From Deltaproteobacteria bacterium (lineage in GTDB: Bacteria > Desulfobacterota > Dissulfuribacteria > Dissulfuribacterales > UBA5754), in NCBI GenBank assembly GCA_036574075.1, contig JAINCN010000059.1, positions 1-45,398 on the forward strand: 45,398 nt of DNA. Reading direction: 5' to 3'. This document shows positions 9,622 through 17,506 of this stretch, piece by piece; the first letter of the stretch is position 1; each line of letters starts with the position of its first letter. The notes below the pieces were generated by a model. The model did not search any database. It was given only the letters and a program-made list of their open reading frames with translations, and had not been told where the DNA came from. The position numbers and the translations under genes are program-made.

Positions 9622-9785
9622 GAATTTCGCCCAAGTGTCTGTCTATGTGCTGCACGCAGCCAATTAAGTTAAGTCACCACAGAGGGCATGGAGAACGCAG
9701 GGGAAATCTTTCCATAATGCTGTTTTGAAATAACATTTCTGACGCATTTTGACAGGGCCAATTACTGCGCTAAGGAGGAGGATCC

Positions 9786-10388
9786 ATGAAATTTTTGCTC
9801 GAGCGTATTTGGAGGCATGCCTTCGATGGGAAAGGAAGGCCCCTTTCATCCGACATGACGCGAAGGGGTTTTCTCAAGGTCAGCGCCCTTTTCGCCCTTT
9901 CCATCATGGCACCGAGGGAGGGTCTTGCTGCCGCTGCTCCCAAGCGTGTCCTCGCCTTTCATAATCTCCATACCGATGAGACCTGGGAGGCCCCGTACTG
10001 GGCCAAAGGAAGGTATCTCAAGGGTGCGCTCGCTCAGATCAATCACATCATGAGGGACCACAGGACGAATCAAATCAAGGCCATAGACATCCGCCTTCTC
10101 GACCTTCTCTATGCCCTCCGCAAGAGGCTCGGCACAGACGAGCCTTTTCAGATCATCTCTGGTTACCGGTCGCCTGCGACGAACGCCGCCCTTTGCAGGA
10201 AAGGCAGCGGGGTCGCTCGCCGGAGCCTTCATATGAAGGGAAAGGCGGTGGATATTTGCCTTCCCGAGACACCTCTGCCGCGTCTCCATCAGGCGGCGGT
10301 CTCCCTCCGCCGGGGCGGGGTGGGGTATTATCCCTCATCGTCATTCGTCCATGTGGATGTGGGAGAGGTGCGGTATTGGCAATCCTGA
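9786..10388 (+). CDS. MepK-like murein endopeptidase (DUF882/YcbK), Tat-exported
   Basis: Zinc peptidase of the M15 group; the family member MepK cleaves crosslinks, notably 3-3, in murein. The 200-aa product has a Tat signal (TRRGFLKVSALFALSI, twin Arg at 26-27), then the catalytic region: SGYRSPATNAAL (125-136), His149 and Asp156 in SLHMKGKAVDICLP, and His189 in FVHVDVG, the expected metal ligands. GGAGGAGG precedes the ATG. It follows the LdtD-like gene after 164 bases with no evident gene. Its TGA stop lies inside the end of a half copy of the palindromic repeat, so the last residues may have been set by that insertion. Confidence 0.88.
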   Translation: MKFLLERIWRHAFDGKGRPLSSDMTRRGFLKVSALFALSIMAPREGLAAAAPKRVLAFHNLHTDETWEAPYWAKGRYLKGALAQINHIMRDHRTNQIKAIDIRLLDLLYALRKRLGTDEPFQIISGYRSPATNAALCRKGSGVARRSLHMKGKAVDICLPETPLPRLHQAAVSLRRGGVGYYPSSSFVHVDVGEVRYWQS

Positions 10389-10413
10389 ATCCGTGAGATA
10401 TGCAATCAACCTT
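10384..10413 (+). repeat. Half copy (left end) of the palindromic repeat
   Basis: Contains CCTGAATCCGTGAGATATGC followed by AATCAACCTT, the type-B left arm also seen at 20347 and 30737, with no right arm. It supplies the stop codon of the MepK-like gene and ends 10 bases before the GGGAGG of the Nfu gene. Confidence 0.75.
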
Positions 10414-10436
10414 GGGTGACGCAAAGGGAGGTGGAC

Positions 10437-10661
10437 ATGGAAAACCAGGTTAAGGAAGCCCTTGAGAAGATCCGTCCCATGCTGCAAAAGGACGGTGGGG
10501 ATGTGGAATTCGTTTCTGTGGACGAGGCAACCGGGCTTGTGAGGGTGCGGCTCACTGGGGCCTGCAAGGGCTGCCCAATGAGCCAGATGACCCTTAAGGC
10601 CGGGATAGAGCGTTATCTCCGGAGCGAGGTTTCGTCGGTCACTGCTGTTGAATCGGTCTGA
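10437..10661 (+). CDS. NifU C-terminal-domain (Nfu) Fe-S scaffold protein
   Basis: Small scaffold/carrier that assembles or delivers Fe-S clusters to apoproteins in the cytoplasm. The 74-aa product is one Nfu domain with [16 protein letters not shown] and the metal-binding pair Cys43/Cys46 in [12 protein letters not shown] 10437 is preferred over a GTG at 10416 because GGGAGG lies 6 bases upstream. It stands alone between mepK-like and selA; many clients (the ferredoxin subunit of the POR operon, for example) would need such a factor. Confidence 0.92.
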   Translation: MENQVKEALEKIRPMLQKDGGDVEFVSVDEATGLVRVRLTGACKGCPMSQMTLKAGIERYLRSEVSSVTAVESV

Positions 10662-10711
10662 TCGGGTCGTCTCCTTATCGAAGCCACGCATCACGGGTCC
10701 TTCCCGCCCAG

Positions 10712-12154
10712 ATGGATGAAAGACGCATGAAGGAATATACCCAGGCGCAGCAGGATCTACTTCGAAGGCTTCCTAAGGTGGACGAACTCATGGGATCGAT
10801 CGTCTCGGACGCCCCGCATTCGGTGGTGCTCAGGGCGACACGCGAGACCATTGCGGAGATCAGGGAGCGGATCCTTGCGGACCACGAGCCGAATCCCGGG
10901 CTTCTGGATCCGGTCGCTGTCCGCGCCAGCGTGGAGGAGAAGATCGGCCGCCTCGTTCGGCCGTCGCTTCGCCCGGTAGTGAACGCCACAGGAGTGGTCG
11001 TTCACACCAATCTCGGCAGGTCCCTCCTCCCTACTGAGATCCTGCCCTCCCTATGCAAGGTGGCCTCTCGTTATTCCAATCTCGAATATGATCTCGATCG
11101 AGGAGAGCGGGGGATCCGCTACAGCCACGTGGAGGAGATCCTCACTGAGCTCACCGGGGCCGAGGCTGGCATCGTCGTCAACAACAACGCGGCCGCGGTA
11201 CTCATCACCCTCGAGACCCTAGCCAAGGGGCGGGAGGTGGTCGTTTCCCGCGGGGAGCTCGTGGAGATCGGCGGGTCTTTTCGTATCCCTGATGTCATGG
11301 CAAGGAGCGGGGCGATCCTCAGGGAGGTCGGCACCACGAACCGGACCCATCTTCGGGACTATGAAGAGGCCATCGGGGAAAGAACCGCCCTCCTTCTCAA
11401 GGTCCACAAGAGCAATTTCCACGTAGTCGGATTCACCAAGGAGGTTCCTGTCGCGGAACTCGCCAGGCTCGGCAAGACCTATGGCATTCCCGTGTGCGTG
11501 GATCTTGGGAGCGGGACCCTTGTGGATCTTTCCCGCTACGGCCTTATGCACGAACCCACGGTCCAGGAGGAACTGGCTGCAGGCGCTGACGTGGTGACAT
11601 TTAGCGGAGACAAGCTCCTGGGTGGACCCCAGGCCGGGATCATCCTCGGAAAGGGGTCTATCATCGAGAAGATCAAGAGAAATCCCCTCAACCGGGCGCT
11701 CAGGATCGATAAACTCACCCTTGCCGCACTCGAGGCAGTACTCCGTCTTTACCGAGATGAACAGGCAGCTATCCGCATCATCCCGACCCTCCGCATGATG
11801 ACCCTTTCCCCTCAGGTGATAAGGGACAGGGCCGAACGTCTTTGTTCCCTTCTACAGGCAAGGTCCATTCCGGGATTTTCCTTTTCGGTCCATGAGGTCG
11901 TGGGTCGGGTGGGAGGAGGCGCCCTTCCTTTTCAGGAACTCGGATCCTTTGCCGTCAGTGTGCGGATCGCCCCGGAGCAAGGGTCTATGATGGAATTGGA
12001 AAGGGGTCTACGAAGACACGATCCTCCAGTGATTGTGCGTATGGAAAACGACAACATACTTTTGGACGCCAGGACCTTAAGAGAGGAAGATCTTCCCCTT
12101 GTCGTGGACGCCTTTCTCTATGTGCATGAGAAAAGGCGGAAATGCCATGGGTGA
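10712..12154 (+). CDS. selA: L-seryl-tRNA(Sec) selenium transferase
   Basis: PLP enzyme converting seryl-tRNA(Sec) to selenocysteinyl-tRNA(Sec) with selenophosphate, as a ring-shaped decamer. The 480-aa product has the SelA N-terminal helical domain (LLRRLPKVDELM), the substrate region VVHTNLGRSLLP, and the PLP-binding Lys301 in TFSGDKLLGGPQAG. ATGs at 10712 and 10727 are both possible starts, neither with a clear ribosome site. It implies that the cell makes selenoproteins; selB, selD and the tRNA are not in the window. The next gene overlaps its 3' end by 8 bases. Confidence 0.95.
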   Translation: MDERRMKEYTQAQQDLLRRLPKVDELMGSIVSDAPHSVVLRATRETIAEIRERILADHEPNPGLLDPVAVRASVEEKIGRLVRPSLRPVVNATGVVVHTNLGRSLLPTEILPSLCKVASRYSNLEYDLDRGERGIRYSHVEEILTELTGAEAGIVVNNNAAAVLITLETLAKGREVVVSRGELVEIGGSFRIPDVMARSGAILREVGTTNRTHLRDYEEAIGERTALLLKVHKSNFHVVGFTKEVPVAELARLGKTYGIPVCVDLGSGTLVDLSRYGLMHEPTVQEELAAGADVVTFSGDKLLGGPQAGIILGKGSIIEKIKRNPLNRALRIDKLTLAALEAVLRLYRDEQAAIRIIPTLRMMTLSPQVIRDRAERLCSLLQARSIPGFSFSVHEVVGRVGGGALPFQELGSFAVSVRIAPEQGSMMELERGLRRHDPPVIVRMENDNILLDARTLREEDLPLVVDAFLYVHEKRRKCHG

Positions 12155-14081
12155 GCAGGCCAGGGCATCTATGCCCATGCATGGCCCTTACGAAGGCCTG
12201 ACTGCGCAGGATTTCCTCCGTCTTGAGCCCCTTTTTTTGGCATCCCTCGAACGATTGATACCGTGCAGCCGGATTCGAATGATGCCGTCCGGGCACTTTT
12301 GCACCAAGCCGCGGCCTGAGGGCATGTCCGAACGCCAGCATGCCCGTGCGCTTGAGGCCCTGGGGGCAGGGCTTCCATTTCTCGACCGGATCGGACGGTT
12401 TCTTGTGCTTCCCTGTCCTATTTCCTCAGGCGGGATGGAGGTCTTCCTTTTCGAGGGGGTGACACCCGAAATCGGAGTGGAGGAATCCGCAAGGTGGCTT
12501 CCCGTGCTGTCTGAGCTCGTCCCCCTGCGATTGATGGAACTCAAGCGGAGCGCTTTATACGGGGTGGACGGCCTTCCAGCATATTGCATGCATACGATCC
12601 GTCATGAAGCCTCCCATCGGTCCAAGCCTTTTTGCGTAATTGAGGCCGGCATAAGCAGGAAGGACGGCATCGAAAACGGTGGGAGGCCCGGGATGCGGTC
12701 TGAATCCGCCTGTTTCTCCATGGGGGAGGTCTTGAGGTGTCAAGTGGAGTGGATCGGGACGTCGGGATGTGTCTCCTGGTTCGCTCTCGACTGCGCTGAT
12801 CCCATTCATGTACGAAAGGGGCTTATGCGCATGATGCGCCTGCGTAGAGGATTTCCCGTCCTTTACGAAAGGGTCCTCATCCATGTCATCGAGCCAGGTA
12901 TCGGCCTCGAAGACCTTTTGGCCGAAATGGACGCCCTCAGGACCTGGGCCTTGTTGATAGGAAGCAGGATCTTTTCTACGCATGACGCCCATGACCTTTC
13001 GGAAAGGCTCGGGATGCCGGATCCTTCTGCATGGGAGGCGATTTCTCGGGATTTTTCCCTTAGACGGGTGCGTGTCGCAGCCTATGTGCATCCCATCCCC
13101 ACAGGGGTGGATATTCATGTGGGAGAGGGGTGGAAGATCTTTCGGGTCGGCCCTTCAAGCGCATTTGTCGTCTCCGGATCCTATGTCTCAGGCAAGGATT
13201 CAGGAGAGGCATGCAAGGAATTGCTCATGGACCGGCTTGTCTCCCGGCTTCCAGAAGCCCCGACCATGGGGCTGGCGGTCCGGCGGTTCCTTCCCCCAGG
13301 CCTTCGTGATCCCTTACTCGGCGCCGTTTCCGCCTTTCTCCATGCCCGCCTCCTGGGGAAGGGGACGTGCGTCCTGTTCGACGACATCACGGCCAATGTC
13401 CTTGGAGACGAGTATTTTTCCTGGGGGGATGTGGTGAGGGCCCGGCGGGTCTATGCCGTGGGCGCCCGCATGAATCCCGAAAACCAGAAGCTCTTGAACA
13501 GCTTCGGGGTTGCATGCGCTGATCTCGGGCGCAAAAAGGAGGCCCTCGACGCCTTCAGCCGGGCGTCCTTACTCGCGCCTGAGGCCTACATGGCCTTTTA
13601 CAATGCTGCTGGCATCCATCTTGAAATGGGATGTCTGGACAAGGCCGAGGCCGCTGCGCGAAAGGCCATGGAGCTCTGTCCTGGCGATCCTCTCCTCGTC
13701 ATGAGGCTTGCGGAGGTCCTCGTGAAGGCGGGAAGGGCTGAAGAGGCAGTGGCCCTTCTGGAAGAGGTGGAAGATTCATCCCATGTCCCGGCGGCGTGGT
13801 ACCGGCTCAAGGGCGGGATCCTTCTCGCCTGCCCCGAGAGATGGCACGATGCCAAATCGGCCCTTCAGGAGGCCCTTCGGAGAAACCCTTTGGACACAGA
13901 GGCCATGGCCCTTCTGGCCCGCGGTTTTTTGGATCGGGAGGGAGACCTGCAGACTGCGGAAAGGCTCTCCCGCGCCTGTTGTTCTACCGGCGACGCACGG
14001 ACCCCACACGGTTTTCAGCCTCTGGTTGGATCGAGTCATGTCGCAGGCGAGGGCTTGACAAGCCAAAAAAGGCCATGGTAA
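12147..14081 (+). CDS. Large TPR-repeat protein coupled to selA, N-terminal domain unknown
   Basis: The 644-aa product starts at the ATG overlapping the selA stop (ATGGGTGA), so it is translationally coupled. Residues about 420-600 form tetratricopeptide repeats (ARRVYAVGARMNPENQKLLN, GVACADLGRKKEALDAFSRA, AGIHLEMGCLDKAEAAARKA), a protein-interaction scaffold. The N-terminal 400 residues have the rhythm of signalling domains (possibly degenerate GAF- or GGDEF-like) but no GGDEF motif or catalytic signature. No signal peptide is seen. A role with selenium insertion is suggested only by the overlap; a regulatory protein that merely shares the transcript is equally possible. Confidence 0.7.
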   Translation: MGEQARASMPMHGPYEGLTAQDFLRLEPLFLASLERLIPCSRIRMMPSGHFCTKPRPEGMSERQHARALEALGAGLPFLDRIGRFLVLPCPISSGGMEVFLFEGVTPEIGVEESARWLPVLSELVPLRLMELKRSALYGVDGLPAYCMHTIRHEASHRSKPFCVIEAGISRKDGIENGGRPGMRSESACFSMGEVLRCQVEWIGTSGCVSWFALDCADPIHVRKGLMRMMRLRRGFPVLYERVLIHVIEPGIGLEDLLAEMDALRTWALLIGSRIFSTHDAHDLSERLGMPDPSAWEAISRDFSLRRVRVAAYVHPIPTGVDIHVGEGWKIFRVGPSSAFVVSGSYVSGKDSGEACKELLMDRLVSRLPEAPTMGLAVRRFLPPGLRDPLLGAVSAFLHARLLGKGTCVLFDDITANVLGDEYFSWGDVVRARRVYAVGARMNPENQKLLNSFGVACADLGRKKEALDAFSRASLLAPEAYMAFYNAAGIHLEMGCLDKAEAAARKAMELCPGDPLLVMRLAEVLVKAGRAEEAVALLEEVEDSSHVPAAWYRLKGGILLACPERWHDAKSALQEALRRNPLDTEAMALLARGFLDREGDLQTAERLSRACCSTGDARTPHGFQPLVGSSHVAGEGLTSQKRPW

Positions 14082-14145
14082 CAACAAAAACTTTCTATTT
14101 CGAGTTTTTTAGCCCATATTTCCTTATTGCAGGGAGAACGTGCCA

Positions 14146-14694
14146 ATGAAAGAATGCAGACTGCACGGCCGAGGGGGGCAGGGCGGCGTGACCTCTGCCG
14201 AACTCGTCGCGACTGCGGCGATCGCCGAAGGCAAGTACGCCCAGGCCTTTCCCAGTTTCGGACCGGAAAGAAGGGGTGCTCCGGTGGCGGCCTTCATCAG
14301 GGTCAGCGATGGACCCATCCGCACCCGTGAAAAGGTCTATCAACCGGACATCGTGGTGGTTCTTGACGCCTCTCTACCTAAGCTCGTGAAGGTCAGCGAC
14401 GGTTTGCACGAGGATGGGATCGTTATTTTGAATACGGCACTTGACGAAAAGTCCGTGCAAGAGGTCTTTGGAATCCGGAGCCGGATCGCACGCGTGGATG
14501 CCAACACCATCGCACGGGAGGTCCTGGGGCTTCCTATCACCAACACCACCATGCTCGGTGCCCTCCTCAAGGCGACGGGCATTGTTGGCCTGGATGCGAT
14601 TGAGGACGCCATGGACAAGAGATTCGGAAGGCTTGCTGAGAAAAACAAGGCGGCCATGAGGCGGGCTTACGAGGAGACGATCGTCTCCGGATAA
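14146..14694 (+). CDS. porG: 2-oxoacid (pyruvate):ferredoxin oxidoreductase, gamma subunit
   Basis: Gamma subunit of the oxygen-sensitive enzyme that oxidises a 2-oxoacid to acyl-CoA plus CO2 and reduces ferredoxin. The 182-aa product shows the family start HGRGGQGGVTSAELVATAA and SFGPERRGAP, which help bind CoA. The ATG at 14146 is preferred; a GTG at 14140 is nearer to GGGAGA. First of four genes in the order G-D-A-B with gaps of 23, 1 and -4 bases. Pyruvate is the likeliest substrate, but 2-oxoisovalerate or 2-oxoglutarate enzymes share this layout. Confidence 0.9.
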   Translation: MKECRLHGRGGQGGVTSAELVATAAIAEGKYAQAFPSFGPERRGAPVAAFIRVSDGPIRTREKVYQPDIVVVLDASLPKLVKVSDGLHEDGIVILNTALDEKSVQEVFGIRSRIARVDANTIAREVLGLPITNTTMLGALLKATGIVGLDAIEDAMDKRFGRLAEKNKAAMRRAYEETIVSG

Positions 14695-14717
14695 TTTAAG
14701 GACCAAGGAGCGGGAAT

Positions 14718-15011
14718 ATGGCACAGATCGACGCCATTGTCGGATGGAAGGATTTACCTTTCGGCTGCCATGTCTATGAGCCGGGCAGTACAGCAAAATT
14801 CCGTACCGGGGACTGGAGGTCGCAACGACCCGTCCTCGACAAGGAGAAGTGCATAAGGTGCGGCATGTGTTGGGTCTTTTGCCCTGACATGTGCTATTCC
14901 CAGACGGAAGAGGGGTATTTCGAGGCGAACATGGAATACTGCAAGGGATGCGGCATCTGTGCCCATGAGTGTCCGAAGGACGCCATCACCATGGTTCCAG
15001 AGGAGGATTGA
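14718..15011 (+). CDS. porD: 2-oxoacid (pyruvate):ferredoxin oxidoreductase, delta (2x[4Fe-4S]) subunit
   Basis: Electron-transfer subunit that passes electrons from the TPP site to external ferredoxin. The 97-aa product carries two classic 4Fe-4S motifs, CIRCGMCWVFCPD and CKGCGICAHECPK, after a short N-terminal segment typical of PorD. GGAGC precedes the ATG. Gene order and overlaps show it belongs to the same complex as its neighbours. Confidence 0.93.
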   Translation: MAQIDAIVGWKDLPFGCHVYEPGSTAKFRTGDWRSQRPVLDKEKCIRCGMCWVFCPDMCYSQTEEGYFEANMEYCKGCGICAHECPKDAITMVPEED

Positions 15012-15012
15012 C

Positions 15013-16191
15013 ATGGGTAAGAGAGTAGGAATCGAGGTATCCATAGCCATAGCGGAAGCTGTAAAGCTCGCAAGGGCGGAAGTGATTGCCGCCTATCCCA
15101 TCACACCCCAGACCCACATCGTCGAACATCTTTCCGAAATCATTGCCAATGGGGAACTCGATGCCGAGTTCATCACCGTGGAGTCCGAGCACGCGGCCAT
15201 GAGCTGCTGTTGCGGATCATCCGCGGCAGGTGCGCGTACCTACACGGCTACGAGCTCCCAGGGACTCGCCCTCATGAGCGAGATCCTCTATCACCCTGGG
15301 CCCATGCGACTCCCCATCGTCATGACAGTGGCGAACCGGGCACTCGCTGCCCCTATCAGCATCTGGAACGACCATCAGGACATCATGGCACAGCGGGACA
15401 TCGGCTGGATCCAGACCTTTGCGGAAAACGGCCAGGAGGCTGTGGACCTCACGCTTCATGCCTTCAGGGTGGCCGAGGACCGGAAGGTATCCCTGCCCGT
15501 GATCGTGAACATAGACGGATTCACCTTGAGCCACGTCATCGAGCCCATCGTGATTCCGGACCAGGAAGAGGTAGACGCATATCTCCCTGCGTTCAAGCCC
15601 AGGGTCCGACTTGACGTCAAGAAACCCGTCACCATGGGGCCGGTCGGGATCCCCGAGGTGTATACCGAGGCCAAGATGGCCCACAACGAGGCCATTAAGG
15701 CATCAAAGAGGGTGATCTTGCAGGGCTGGAAGGAGTTCGCCGAGATCTTCGGGCGCGAATACAACCCAGTGGAGACCTACCGGAGTGAGGACGCCGAGGT
15801 CCTTCTCGTGACCATGGGGAGCATCTCTGAGACGGCGATGACCGCTGTGGATGCCATGCGGGACAAGGGGACCTCTGTGGGGCTCGTCCGCATCAGGCTC
15901 TGGAGGCCGTTTCCTGGTCCGGAATTCCGCAAGGCCGCTGGAAAGGCCTCGGTGCTTGCGGTCATCGATCGGTGTCTGCCTCCGGGCGCGGTCTGTGGGC
16001 CGGTCGGCGCTGAACTCCGGTCCATCTTCTACAAGATGCCCGGGGCCCCAAAGATCTTCAGCTTCGTGGCTGGCCTTGGCGGGCGTGATGTCACTGTAGA
16101 ACTTTTTGAGGAAATCGTCGACAAGGCGCGTGCGTACGCCAAAAAACGGCCGACTGAACTCTATGAGGTGATAGGGGTGCGAGAAAGATGA
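15013..16191 (+). CDS. porA: 2-oxoacid (pyruvate):ferredoxin oxidoreductase, alpha subunit
   Basis: Alpha subunit, contributing to the TPP/substrate pocket. The 392-aa product begins GKRVGIEVSIAIAEAVKLAR and has AAYPITPQTHIVEHL and ITVESEHAAMSCCCGSSAAG, conserved in PorA. ATG 15013 follows the porD stop by one base; an upstream extension of the frame overlaps porD and is rejected. Its end overlaps porB by 4 bases (ATGA). Confidence 0.93.
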   Translation: MGKRVGIEVSIAIAEAVKLARAEVIAAYPITPQTHIVEHLSEIIANGELDAEFITVESEHAAMSCCCGSSAAGARTYTATSSQGLALMSEILYHPGPMRLPIVMTVANRALAAPISIWNDHQDIMAQRDIGWIQTFAENGQEAVDLTLHAFRVAEDRKVSLPVIVNIDGFTLSHVIEPIVIPDQEEVDAYLPAFKPRVRLDVKKPVTMGPVGIPEVYTEAKMAHNEAIKASKRVILQGWKEFAEIFGREYNPVETYRSEDAEVLLVTMGSISETAMTAVDAMRDKGTSVGLVRIRLWRPFPGPEFRKAAGKASVLAVIDRCLPPGAVCGPVGAELRSIFYKMPGAPKIFSFVAGLGGRDVTVELFEEIVDKARAYAKKRPTELYEVIGVRER

Positions 16192-17126
16192 TAACTGAAC
16201 TCGAGAAATTCAAGGGATTTTCCGCCAAAAACCTCCCTAAGGAAGAGGGCCTTGCTCCTGGACACCGGGCATGCCAGGGGTGTGGAGAGGTCCTCGCGCT
16301 GCGCATGGTCATGAAGGCCCTCGGAAAGGACGTCATCGTCTGCTGCGCGACCGGCTGCATGGAGATCGTCACCACCCCCTTTCCCCAGACGTCCTGGCAG
16401 GTGCCGTGGATCCATATCGCCTTTGAAAACGCTGCATCGGTCGCCTCGGGAGTAGAAGCCGCCCGAAAGGTCCTCATGCGCAAGGGCCGTATCCCCAAGC
16501 GGCATGTGGACATCCTCGCTGTCGGAGGGGACGGAGCCACCGGTGATATCGGTCTCAGCTGGATCTCCGGGGCCATGGAGCGGGGCCACGACTTTCTCTA
16601 TGTGTGTCTGGACAACGAGGCGTATATGAATACGGGTGTCCAGCGCTCCGGATGCACACCTTATGGCGCCATGACCACGACGAGCCCTCCCGGGAAAAAG
16701 GGCTCCGGCCAGGTCACTTGGAAAAAGAACGTCCCGGCGATCATGGCAGCCCATGGGATCCCGTACGTGGCAACCGCCTCTCCGGCCTATTTTCTCGACC
16801 TCATGAACAAGGTCAAAAAGGCCGCGCTTGTGGAAGGGCCGGCGTATGTGCATATCTATTCACCCTGTCCGACGGGCTGGGGCTCTGCTGGAGAGAGGTC
16901 TGTCGAGTTCGCCAAGCTTGCTGTCGAGACCCGCATCTTCCCTCTCTATGAGGTTATTGAGGGGCGTTACGTTATCAGCCGCAAGATCACGAAGCCCAAG
17001 CCCGTAACTGAATACTTCAAGGGACAGCGAAGGTTCCGCCATCTCTCGGAGGATCAGTTGTCATTCATCCAGGCCAAGGTCGATGAGGAATATGCCCGTT
17101 TGATGAAGCTATCTGAGGCGACTTGA
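16188..17126 (+). CDS. porB: 2-oxoacid (pyruvate):ferredoxin oxidoreductase, beta (TPP-binding) subunit
   Basis: Catalytic TPP-binding subunit, also holding the proximal Fe-S cluster. The 312-aa product has GHRACQGCGEVLALR and a downstream CCATGCMEIV (cluster cysteines), the TPP/Mg motif GGDGATGDIG followed by LDNEAYMNTGVQRSG, and IYSPCPTGWG. ATGA overlap with porA. A factor-independent terminator begins 25 bases after the stop, ending the operon. Supports a strictly anaerobic acetyl-CoA-based metabolism. Confidence 0.93.
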   Translation: MITELEKFKGFSAKNLPKEEGLAPGHRACQGCGEVLALRMVMKALGKDVIVCCATGCMEIVTTPFPQTSWQVPWIHIAFENAASVASGVEAARKVLMRKGRIPKRHVDILAVGGDGATGDIGLSWISGAMERGHDFLYVCLDNEAYMNTGVQRSGCTPYGAMTTTSPPGKKGSGQVTWKKNVPAIMAAHGIPYVATASPAYFLDLMNKVKKAALVEGPAYVHIYSPCPTGWGSAGERSVEFAKLAVETRIFPLYEVIEGRYVISRKITKPKPVTEYFKGQRRFRHLSEDQLSFIQAKVDEEYARLMKLSEAT

Positions 17127-17150
17127 TATCTTGCTCCCAAAGTCACAGCG

Positions 17151-17177
17151 AAAGGCGTTCTTTCGAGCGCCTTTTTT
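17151..17177 (+). terminator. Rho-independent terminator after porGDAB
   Basis: AAAGGCG pairs with CGCCTTT around a 10-base loop, followed by a T run. It lies 25 bases past the porB stop. Confidence 0.85.
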
Positions 17178-17236
17178 ATTTCCTGCCTTTTGTGTCCATG
17201 AAAAGGCAGCTGGAAGACGGATCGCACTGGTTCAAT

Positions 17237-17411
17237 CCTGAATCCGTGAGCCGGCGTTCGGGGTATTTGTTCCGTGCGGCAAATAGCCCCCGTTCATGGG
17301 GGCGGATTTGCCGTTCGAGCCTCGTCCATGGGCGCCTTACTCCACAAATACCCCGAACGCCGGCTTGTTTTGAAAAATTGCCAAGTTAAGTTCAAATCTC
17401 ACGGATTCAGG
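17237..17411 (-). repeat. 175-bp palindromic element, copy 3 (inverted)
   Basis: Same element as 6333-6507 in opposite orientation, the same length and the same CCTGAATCC...GGATTCAGG ends. It is flanked on both sides by TCAAT, which looks like a 5-bp target-site duplication. It fills the gap between the porGDAB terminator and the sigma factor gene. The remaining 95 bases up to the sigma gene are AT-rich and may hold its promoter. Confidence 0.87.
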
Positions 17412-17506
17412 TCAATTTCCTCTTGTGCCCTTGATTTTGATTCGATAAATTATAAAAATTTGTCGTAAGTAATGGCGATTTTTTTGACATAGAGGCGCAA
17501 ACGTCC

